A stretch of DNA of 19,873 bases from an uncultured Lachnospiraceae bacterium (GTDB taxonomy: Bacteria; Bacillota; Clostridia; Lachnospirales; Lachnospiraceae): assembly GCA_910578795.1 (NCBI GenBank), contig CAJTSD010000055.1:1-19873 (forward strand), given 5' to 3'. Each line of letters starts with the position of its first letter. Within the stretch, counting starts at the first letter, position 1. The notes beneath the pieces are model-generated. The model was not told the DNA's origin. It saw only the letters and a list, made by a program, of their open reading frames with translations, and did not search any database. Positions 14,175 through 19,873 of the stretch are shown one piece after another. A program made the position numbers and the translations under genes.

Positions 14175-15794
14175 CTATTTTACTAAATCCATCGGGTCAA
14201 TCAGACATTCCATCAGCATGGTATTGTCTTCCTTCAAAAACGCATTGATTCTCTCCTCGGCATGAGACATATTCTCAACCCGGATAAACGGGATACCATA
14301 AGCCGCCGCAAGCTTCTCAAGGTCCGGTGTTCCTGCCTTTATGTCAACCACCGAATAATGGTCCTTATAGGTATAGTGCTGATATTCACGCACCATTCCG
14401 AGATAATTGTTTTTCATGACGATAATCTTAACCGGAATTTCGTGCTGTATCATCGTCGCAAGCTCCATCATGGACATTTGGAATGAGCCGTCGCCGCAGA
14501 CTGCGACTGCCTGTCTTGACATATCGCCGCGCTTTGCGCCCATTGCCGCAGGAATGGAATAGCCCATTGTTCCCATGCCGCCCGAGGTCAGGAACCGTCC
14601 GTCTTTCACGATATGATAGTTGCAGGACCATATTTGGTTCTGTCCCACATCTGCCACATACACTGCATCGTCCTTCATGGCATTTGAAAGCATTGTAATA
14701 AATGCCGCAGGGTCCACATAATCCGGATTGGGATTTCGTTTGGGTCCCATCGTGCCGCGGTACTCCTCTAACAAAGAAATCCACTCCTCATGTTCGCAGG
14801 TAAATTCTTCCTTTGCAATATCCTCGAATATATGTTTGATGTCGCCTACAAGCGGAATGGAGGCGCCTGCGTTCTTTCCGATTTCCGCAGGGTCCACATC
14901 AATATGTACCAAAATCTTGTTTGTCGTAATCAAATCAGGCTGGCTGATTGCCCTGTCCGCCACACGCGCGCCAACCATCACAATCACGTCTGCCTCATTC
15001 ATCGCACGGTTTGCGTACGCCTTTCCGTTATTTCCGACCATTCCGAAATGCATTGCGTCGCCTGTCTGCATTACGCCAATTCCCATCATCGTTGTCACCA
15101 CAGGGATTCTGTATTTGTGTGCAAAATCCCGCAGCTCACACACCGCATTGCTTAAATGCACGCCGCCGCCTGCACAGATAATCGGACGCTTTGCCTTTTC
15201 AAGCTCCTTGATGACCTTTTTAATCTGTACAATATGCCCCTTGATGGTGGGTTTATAGGCACGGATATTGACTTCCGCAGGGTATTTAAAGTTTTTGATT
15301 GGCGCGTTCTGAACGTCAATTGGCACGTCAATCAAAACAGGTCCCTTCCGTCCGGAGTTGGCGATATAAAACGCTTCCTTGACAATCCGCGGAATGTCCT
15401 CCACGTTTTTGACGATATAACTGTATTTTACAAAGGATTCCACCGCACCTGTGATGTCCGCCTCCTGAAAAACATCGCTTCCCATATCATCGCTTTTTAC
15501 CTGTCCCGTAATGCACACGATAGGAATACTGTCCGCAAATGCCGTTGCGATACCTGTAATCAGGTTGGTCGCGCCCGGACCGCTTGTGACGGCACACACT
15601 CCGACATGTCCCGCGACACGCGCCTCACCGCTTGCCGCATGTGCAGCGTTTTGTTCTGTTCTTACCAAAATCGTCCTGATGTCCGAGTTTAAAATACTGT
15701 TGTAAAACGGGGCAATTGCCACACCGGGATAACCGTATACCGTGGTGACACCCTCTTGCTCAAGACATTTTACGATTGCGTCAGCACCGTTCAT
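14175..15794 (-). CDS. ilvB: Acetolactate synthase large (catalytic) subunit
   Basis: The start is set at the ATG at 15794 (MNGADAIVKCLEQEGV), the usual N-terminus; the frame extends to a TTG at 15896 but that part overlaps leader structure and has no ribosome binding site. The 539-residue ThDP enzyme condenses two pyruvates, or pyruvate with 2-oxobutyrate. Catalytic Glu47 (RTEQNAAH), the GPGATN segment (about 73-78), the FAD/ubiquinone-oxidase-like middle domain, and the ThDP-metal motif GDGS (434-437) ending at NN (462-463) are all visible. The biosynthetic role, against the catabolic AlsS type, is supported by the small subunits and ilvC downstream. It is the first gene of the ilv operon. 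Confidence 0.96.
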   Translation of the reverse strand: MNGADAIVKCLEQEGVTTVYGYPGVAIAPFYNSILNSDIRTILVRTEQNAAHAASGEARVAGHVGVCAVTSGPGATNLITGIATAFADSIPIVCITGQVKSDDMGSDVFQEADITGAVESFVKYSYIVKNVEDIPRIVKEAFYIANSGRKGPVLIDVPIDVQNAPIKNFKYPAEVNIRAYKPTIKGHIVQIKKVIKELEKAKRPIICAGGGVHLSNAVCELRDFAHKYRIPVVTTMMGIGVMQTGDAMHFGMVGNNGKAYANRAMNEADVIVMVGARVADRAISQPDLITTNKILVHIDVDPAEIGKNAGASIPLVGDIKHIFEDIAKEEFTCEHEEWISLLEEYRGTMGPKRNPNPDYVDPAAFITMLSNAMKDDAVYVADVGQNQIWSCNYHIVKDGRFLTSGGMGTMGYSIPAAMGAKRGDMSRQAVAVCGDGSFQMSMMELATMIQHEIPVKIIVMKNNYLGMVREYQHYTYKDHYSVVDIKAGTPDLEKLAAAYGIPFIRVENMSHAEERINAFLKEDNTMLMECLIDPMDLVK

Positions 15795-15940
15795 ACTATT
15801 CACTCTTATCCTTTCCAAATTGTTTTTCTGTCCTGCTCCATACCTTGTATATCCGAACATTTGAATGCCGGATTTCTTTATTCCCGCAGGCAGCAAGGTT
15901 CAATGGCTGCCGCACGGTGTTTACTCTTTTAAGATGAAAT
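15795..15940 (-). other. Structured 5' leader of the ilv operon
   Basis: The transcript predicted from the promoter at 15948-15976 has a leader of about 147 bases. It contains a stem GGCAGC/GCTGCC (15889-15894 with 15906-15911) and a second stem ATCCG/CGGAT with an inner CAT/ATG. I see no T-box (UGGNACCGCG), no Leu/Ile/Val-rich leader peptide and no T-run, so the mechanism, if any, is not a classical one. Confidence 0.35.
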
Positions 15941-15947
15941 ACAATTT

Positions 15948-15976
15948 ATTATACATAATAATTGGGTTTAAGTAAA
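15948..15976 (-). promoter_or_regulatory. Sigma-A-type promoter of the ilv operon
   Basis: On the minus strand TTTACT (15976-15971), 17 bases, then a perfect TATAAT (15953-15948). It is the only convincing promoter in the 325-base gap between ilvB and the divergent lipoprotein gene that points towards ilvB. Confidence 0.75.
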
Positions 15977-15989
15977 CTGTTTTTTTGCG

Positions 15990-16019
15990 TTTCACGAAAT
16001 CCCTGTGAAAGCGCCGTCA
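15990..16019. promoter_or_regulatory. Palindrome and cre-like site between the divergent promoters
   Basis: TTTCAC-N9-GTGAAA (15990-16010) is a perfect 21-bp inverted repeat, extended to GCG/CGC with one bulge. Overlapping it, 16006-16019 (TGAAAGCGCCGTCA) matches the CcpA cre consensus TGWAARCGYTWNCW at 12 of 14 positions. It lies about 65-78 bases upstream of the predicted ilv start and 30 bases upstream of the lipoprotein -35 box. A regulator site is plausible; its identity is inferred. Confidence 0.4.
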
Positions 16020-16048
16020 TTTTTTTCAGGCAAACAAAACGAAGAGAA

Positions 16049-16077
16049 TTGATTTTAGGGGAATAGTGTGCTAAAGT
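16049..16077 (+). promoter_or_regulatory. Promoter of the plus-strand lipoprotein gene
   Basis: TTGATT (16049-16054), 17 bases, then TAAAGT (16072-16077). Start predicted near 16084, 36 bases before the ATG. Confidence 0.5.
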
Positions 16078-16119
16078 ATAGGTGTTTGAAATTTTTAGCG
16101 AAAAAGGAATCCAAAAATC

Positions 16120-16713
16120 ATGAAAAATACAGGAATGTTATCCAAAACACGCACACTACTTCTTGCCGCCACAATGTCTGCCTGCCTATTTGGCTGCGGC
16201 GGTGCAAATGACGACGAGAAGGCACTTGCCGATTTTTCCTCCAAAATTTCCGACTTCACGGAATATATCAAGGACGCGGACGCGCAGATTAACAGCCTTG
16301 ATGTCACGGATAAAGACTCTGTTGATAAGCTGCTTGCAATCCTTGACGATATGGACGAAGAGTTTCAAAAGCTTGCGGAGATTGACGCACCGATGCAGTA
16401 TCAGGACGTGGAAAATTTAGCAGATGAGGCGAGTGAAAATATGTCGCTTGCGGTATCCTGCTATCACACGTTCTTTGAAACGGAAACATATTCCGGGGAA
16501 GATGCCGCAGACGCATATGAATATTATACCCGTGCAATGAAACGTGTAAAATATATCGGATACATGCTTGCGGGCGGGGAAATTCCCGAGGAGGAGAATG
16601 TCACAATCTATGAGGACACAAACGACAGCAATATTCTTCACAAGTGGCTGTCCGATGACGAGGAAGAAGAAGAGGGGATTGATACCGGAGAAAACCCGGA
16701 GCCTGAAAATTAG
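16120..16713 (+). CDS. Small acidic lipoprotein of unknown function
   Basis: The 197-residue product starts with a signal peptide and a lipobox LFGC with Cys26, so it should be lipid-anchored on the outer face of the membrane. The mature part (about 30-150) is mostly helical and acidic, with no Cys after the lipobox except one near residue 118 (SCYHTFF), and the last 25 residues are an acidic, proline/glutamate-rich tail (DDEEEEEGIDTGENPEPEN). It looks like a short helical-bundle lipoprotein; I recognise no named family. It is the only plus-strand gene, has its own promoter and a strong terminator, and is divergent from ilvB and convergent with the serpin. AAGGAA precedes the ATG at 16120. 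Confidence 0.85.
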   Translation: MKNTGMLSKTRTLLLAATMSACLFGCGGANDDEKALADFSSKISDFTEYIKDADAQINSLDVTDKDSVDKLLAILDDMDEEFQKLAEIDAPMQYQDVENLADEASENMSLAVSCYHTFFETETYSGEDAADAYEYYTRAMKRVKYIGYMLAGGEIPEEENVTIYEDTNDSNILHKWLSDDEEEEEGIDTGENPEPEN

Positions 16714-16736
16714 ACAAGGCAATGATATTGAGATTG

Positions 16737-16773
16737 AAAACCGCAGCGGATTTTGCTGCGGTTTTCGTTTTTT
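16737..16773 (+). terminator. Strong rho-independent terminator after the lipoprotein gene
   Basis: AAAACCGCAGC pairs perfectly with GCTGCGGTTTT (11 bp, 7-base loop), followed by CG and six T. Read on the minus strand the stem ends in TTTT, so it probably also serves the convergent serpin gene, whose stop is at 16796. Confidence 0.92.
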
Positions 16774-16795
16774 ATGCACACCCGATATATTCATT

Positions 16796-18190
16796 TTAAG
16801 GCTGTTTTCCGCAAACTGCCGGACTGTCAAAGATACCGATAAATAGAGGCACTTCGCTTTCCATATCCATAATCATATAGACGAACGGTCTATCAAAGAA
16901 AATTTCCTTTGGCGTTTCTATCGGAAGCGCCGCGCCGCACTCCATAATCGCTTCCGTAACCGCAGCTGCCTCCGTTCCCTCTTCGTCTACGATGATTTTT
17001 GCTTTTTGACGCACTAAGTCAATATATAAATTATATTGGTTTAAATCGTTTTTTGAGCCTTCATTGTCTGGCTTGGTCAAATCGTTTCCGCTAATCCCGC
17101 CAAAATCTGCTTTTTTCATGTCAAATGCATCTTTTATCCCCATATTCATCAGACTTTCATTTAATTGCTTATCAAACTCTAATTCAAATTTCGGGAGTTT
17201 TGTGTTGACTGTCCCAGTCTGCCTTTCGGCTAACAATTCTTTTATGACCAAAGGAGTCAACTTGTTGTACAGATCGCGTACATTCCTATTTTCATCTGTG
17301 GGCTTTATCGCTACAAAGGCATACTGCGTGTCCTTCTCCTCATGCTGGTACGGAAAAAGAAGTCCCTGCGCAAATTCATTTGAGAAAGATTCCATCTCAC
17401 TTTCCTTGTGCATCAGCTCTGCATCAATTTCTCTTCCGTCCTCCAAATAGAAGGATTCCTGATAGACGGAATATGCCTCAAACGGCTCCTCCCACTTTGC
17501 CTTGAAATAAACCGTATTAAAGAGAACCAATCCGGTGGAATCCTTTAGGGGCTTTTCTACCATTTTCTCAATCATACCGTTTGTTTTTTCCGAAATCCAC
17601 GCATTCATAGCGTCCACAATGGCAGGTGCGGTCAAGTCTTTTTGAAAGACTTCGGAGTGCATAATCGCATTGATGTCAGACAGCCATTCGTCGGATACAG
17701 CATAGTTTTTGGAAATCCATGCAGAGTTTGCAAGCGCAATGGTATTGTTTTGCGTGGAAATCGGATATGTCGTCATAATGCCATTGCATATCCCCGCCAT
17801 ATCTGCATCATCACCGAAAACGGACGCAAATTCCGCCTTTGTATTGTTCTCGGCTCCCAGCCCCGCCATCGACAACGCCATGTATGCAGACACGGGCGAC
17901 AGCACAGGGTTCTCCTCCTCCATGTTTTGGGCAAAAAGCTTGTAGCTGAATTCCTTTAAGGCATCATAGCTGATTTCTGCCTTGTCGTCCGCATCCTTGT
18001 CTATTTTGACGGGCAGCGGTTCCTCTTTTGCCGACGTTTGAATGGTTGGCTGCGTTTCCTTTGGCGGTTCCTGCTGATACAGGATTGTTTCTTCCTTCGC
18101 CTCACTGCCCGCGCAGCCTCCCAACAGGCAGACCGATGAAAGCATCGCCGCCGATAGTAACATTGTTTTTAATAAATCCTTCTTTTTCAT
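16796..18190 (-). CDS. Lipoprotein serpin (serine protease inhibitor)
   Basis: The 464-residue protein has a signal peptide with lipobox LGGC (Cys26), a flexible Glu/Pro/Thr linker (about 28-70), and a full serpin domain (about 75-458). Serpin hallmarks include NPVLSPVSAYMALSM (94-108), the breach segment NTVYFKAKWEEPF (225-237), the reactive-loop hinge E404-G-T-E-A-A-A-V-T412 and the C-terminal FDRPFVYMIMD. Small residues in the hinge mark an inhibitory serpin that traps proteases covalently by loop insertion. The reactive loop between hinge and RPF is about five residues longer than in alpha-1-antitrypsin, so the P1 residue cannot be fixed; it probably lies near Cys418-Gly-Ala-Ala-Leu422. 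Surface-anchored serpins are known in gut bacteria (for example siropins, Bifidobacterium serpin) and may block host or microbial serine proteases. It follows a sigma/anti-sigma pair by 118 bp. ATG at 18190 follows GGAGG. Confidence 0.95.
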   Translation of the reverse strand: MKKKDLLKTMLLSAAMLSSVCLLGGCAGSEAKEETILYQQEPPKETQPTIQTSAKEEPLPVKIDKDADDKAEISYDALKEFSYKLFAQNMEEENPVLSPVSAYMALSMAGLGAENNTKAEFASVFGDDADMAGICNGIMTTYPISTQNNTIALANSAWISKNYAVSDEWLSDINAIMHSEVFQKDLTAPAIVDAMNAWISEKTNGMIEKMVEKPLKDSTGLVLFNTVYFKAKWEEPFEAYSVYQESFYLEDGREIDAELMHKESEMESFSNEFAQGLLFPYQHEEKDTQYAFVAIKPTDENRNVRDLYNKLTPLVIKELLAERQTGTVNTKLPKFELEFDKQLNESLMNMGIKDAFDMKKADFGGISGNDLTKPDNEGSKNDLNQYNLYIDLVRQKAKIIVDEEGTEAAAVTEAIMECGAALPIETPKEIFFDRPFVYMIMDMESEVPLFIGIFDSPAVCGKQP

Positions 18191-18308
18191 ATAAATTCCT
18201 CCATTTCTTTTCCTTTACAGACTTGTTGTCAATTTCCCGCGAATTTGTGCCTCTGCACAATATTTGCAATACGAACTCCGTTCGTTATGTAAAATCTTTG
18301 ATTTCACA
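18191..18308 (-). other. Spacer with two hairpins upstream of the serpin
   Basis: ACGAAC-TCC-GTTCGT (18271-18285) and TTGTGC-CTCT-GCACAA (18245-18260) are two perfect 6-bp stems in tandem. Neither has a T-run. A TTGACA occurs nearer the serpin but lacks a matching -10, so I cannot say whether the serpin has its own promoter or is read through from the anti-sigma gene. Confidence 0.4.
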
Positions 18309-19259
18309 CTACTCACTCACAAGCCGGAATGTATACCCGTAGTCTGCGAATGGCTCAAATTGTTCAATTTCTTCACGGCTGAGCGTTCCTGTCAGCTGAA
18401 AATCCTCCGAGAGACTGACTGGAAACCCTTCCATAAACAAACGTTCATATTCCTGATACAACAGTTCTTTTCCGGCGTCGGAAAGCCGCAACTCCTCATA
18501 AACGGTTTCGCCGTTTTGTTTAATATCGCCAAATACGTCAATTGCCACATGATATAGATACTGTTGCGGCTGTGCCGGCTCAATCGTGTTGTTTGCATTG
18601 TCCCAATAGTCGATTGCCGCTTTCAAGCCGTTAAGTAAAAAGTAGCTGCCCTTTTCAGGCACTTTATAACAGGCTTCCGTATTGGAGCCGCCGTCCTGTT
18701 CTTCCCCGTCCTGTTTCTGCTTTGGCGGAAATTCCTCTATCAGCCGTACCATTGCGTTGCCCTTTGACTCCTCTGCAATGTTCTTTGCCAAGTCCTCTGC
18801 AATCGCCGCATCCGCCGCATCCGCCTCCATGACCGTTCCCTCCGTAAGCATACCAGTAACTACCGTATCCCCCGGGGGCTGCACATTCTGACTAACGGCA
18901 TTTCCGTTTTCTTCCATTACTGCATCTGTTTTTGACACAAATTCCTGTGCGCACTCTGCCGGTGCGCACCAATCGGCGCCGCCTGCGTTTTGTCCGTTAT
19001 CCAAAACATGCCGATTCGGTGTCGCAATGCCGCTCTTCCACACCCATAGGGATACGACTGCCATAAACAGAATTGCCGCACATGCCGTCATTTTTCTGAA
19101 ATTGCGCTGCTTGTTCCAAAAGCCGGAAGGCACCGTATCAGTCAGAGCGCTATCCTCACAGGGCGCCGCCTCTTCAATCAGCGCATCATCAAGATAGTTC
19201 ATTGCGTCAAGCAGTTTTCGTGCCTGTGTATTGCGTGCAGATCTATTGCATGTTTTCAT
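18309..19259 (-). CDS. Putative membrane-anchored anti-sigma factor
   Basis: The start is the ATG at 19259, which overlaps the sigma stop codon as ATGA and has AAGGAGGGG upstream; a longer frame to 19349 lies inside the sigma gene. The 316-residue protein has a cytoplasmic N-terminus (about 1-55) with LLDAMNYLDDALIEEA, a helix common to anti-sigma partners of this clostridial sigma group, one membrane helix (about 57-76), and an outer region of about 240 residues. That region has a low-complexity Ala/Glu/Asp part and a folded C-terminus (ACYKVPEKGSYFLLNGL onward, EQFEPFADYGYTFRLV). There is no HxxxCxxC zinc anti-sigma motif. Overlap, topology and partner support the role; direct sequence proof is absent. 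Confidence 0.72.
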   Translation of the reverse strand: MKTCNRSARNTQARKLLDAMNYLDDALIEEAAPCEDSALTDTVPSGFWNKQRNFRKMTACAAILFMAVVSLWVWKSGIATPNRHVLDNGQNAGGADWCAPAECAQEFVSKTDAVMEENGNAVSQNVQPPGDTVVTGMLTEGTVMEADAADAAIAEDLAKNIAEESKGNAMVRLIEEFPPKQKQDGEEQDGGSNTEACYKVPEKGSYFLLNGLKAAIDYWDNANNTIEPAQPQQYLYHVAIDVFGDIKQNGETVYEELRLSDAGKELLYQEYERLFMEGFPVSLSEDFQLTGTLSREEIEQFEPFADYGYTFRLVSE

Positions 19260-19813
19260 ATTGTAATCCCCTCCTTTTCCAAATGAATTTTTAACTTTCC
19301 GCGCATCCGAAAAAGCATTGATTTCACCTTGCTTTCGCTGATTCCGCAATCCGCTGCAATCGCTCGGATGCTCTGCGCATACCAGTATCTCTGAACGAAA
19401 ACGCGGCGCATCTGCTTTGGCTGCTCCCGCAAAAATGCAGAGAGAGCCGCCCCGATTTCTGCGTTCTCACAAGTGCGCTCCGGTTCGTTTGATGTCGGAA
19501 CGCAGCGTTCCAGTTCCTGACTGAGTTCAACAATCGTTGCCGTTCTCTTTTTTGCATGGTTATAGTCGTATTTATCAAAGGAAAAGTTGCGCGCCAACTT
19601 TGCAAGATACGCAAAGAAAAAGTCCGGCTTTTGAGGCGGGAGCGTGTTCCATGCGGCATGATACGTGTCGTTGATGCATTCCTGCGCGTCCTCATGATTG
19701 TGTAAAATATTCATCGAAAGCTGATGAAGCCTCTTCCCGTATTTGTCGGCTGTTTCCGTAATCGCCTGTTGGGAGCGCGCCCAAAAAAGCGCGATAATCG
19801 CCTGGTCCTCCAA
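19256..19813 (-). CDS. ECF-type RNA polymerase sigma factor
   Basis: The 185-residue protein has a sigma-70 region 2 (about 24-90, with EDAQECINDTYHAAWNTLPP and YLAKLARNFSFDKY) and region 4 (about 130-180) with helix-turn-helix SIRAIAADCGISESKVKSML, and no region 3, as in ECF sigma factors. It belongs to the abundant clostridial group with the AWNTLPP motif. Translation begins at TTG (19813): GAGGAGG lies eight bases upstream, an in-frame stop lies further up, and no ATG or GTG sits between. It is coupled by ATGA overlap to a membrane protein that is probably its anti-sigma factor, so it is likely held inactive until an extracellular signal. Its promoter appears to lie beyond the window edge, at least in part. 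Confidence 0.92.
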   Translation of the reverse strand: MEDQAIIALFWARSQQAITETADKYGKRLHQLSMNILHNHEDAQECINDTYHAAWNTLPPQKPDFFFAYLAKLARNFSFDKYDYNHAKKRTATIVELSQELERCVPTSNEPERTCENAEIGAALSAFLREQPKQMRRVFVQRYWYAQSIRAIAADCGISESKVKSMLFRMRGKLKIHLEKEGITI

Positions 19814-19873
19814 TACCCTTACCTCCTCGTTTGTATTTTGGTCTCTTACTTATTATGAAGGAAATTTTATGAA

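Noticed and set aside
14728..15692. Several overlapping plus-strand frames opposite ilvB, up to 178 codons
   Set aside because: All are antisense to the conserved catalytic core of ilvB and resemble no protein; codon bias of ilvB explains the lack of stops.
15795..15896. N-terminal extension of ilvB from a TTG start
   Set aside because: No ribosome binding site, overlaps the leader stems, and the shorter form begins like known IlvB proteins.
18205..18235. TTGACA upstream of the serpin as a promoter
   Set aside because: No acceptable -10 box 16-18 bases downstream, so not listed as a promoter.
19840..19873. Possible start of a divergent plus-strand gene (AAGGA then ATG at 19869)
   Set aside because: Only two codons fit before the window ends, so nothing can be said about coding.

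Overview
The window looks like a chromosomal segment of a low- to moderate-GC, anaerobic, spore-forming Firmicute, most likely of the class Clostridia and close to the Lachnospiraceae. This rests on a GerW-type spore protein, the ytfI/ytfJ-like gene pair, AGGAGG-type ribosome binding sites, sigma-A-type promoters and the flavour of the proteins. I cannot name a genus. Every gene is on the minus strand except one lipoprotein gene at 16120-16713. I see no rRNA, tRNA, insertion sequence, phage gene, CRISPR array or attachment site.

Read in the direction of transcription (right to left), the layout is as follows. (1) 19813-16796: an ECF-type sigma factor, a membrane-anchored putative anti-sigma factor overlapping it by ATGA, then a lipoprotein serpin. 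The serpin converges with the small plus-strand lipoprotein gene at a strong shared hairpin (16737-16773). (2) 15976-11842: a branched-chain amino acid operon, ilvB - ilvN-like - ilvN - ilvC, with two different regulatory subunits in tandem, a second strong promoter in front of the second ilvN, and a terminator at the end. (3) 11829-10131: ruvA-ruvB, Holliday junction branch migration. (4) 10095-4668: zapA, a long U32 'peptidase' (RNA-hydroxylation family), and a 917-residue single-chain fusion of a SEDS glycosyltransferase (RodA/FtsW) with a class B penicillin-binding transpeptidase. (5) 4555-2666: a CheX-type phosphatase with an unusual N-terminal half, a stand-alone CheY-like receiver and a Nudix hydrolase. 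(6) 2662-1: a conserved hypothetical gene, a DUF2953 (YtfI-like) membrane protein, GerW, a 47-residue membrane protein and a coiled-coil protein with a C-terminal J-domain that runs off the left edge.

Most of the window is core housekeeping. The parts most worth a second look are the sigma/anti-sigma/serpin module, the SEDS-PBP fusion, the CheX/CheY pair without chemotaxis genes, the doubled ilvN with an internal promoter, a KARI cofactor loop that has lost its usual basic residues, and the partial J-domain protein. Six promoter calls show a 17-bp spacer between -35 and -10 boxes (two of them weak or AT-rich), and a seventh, for ruvAB, is an extended -10 call. All are read by eye, not computed.
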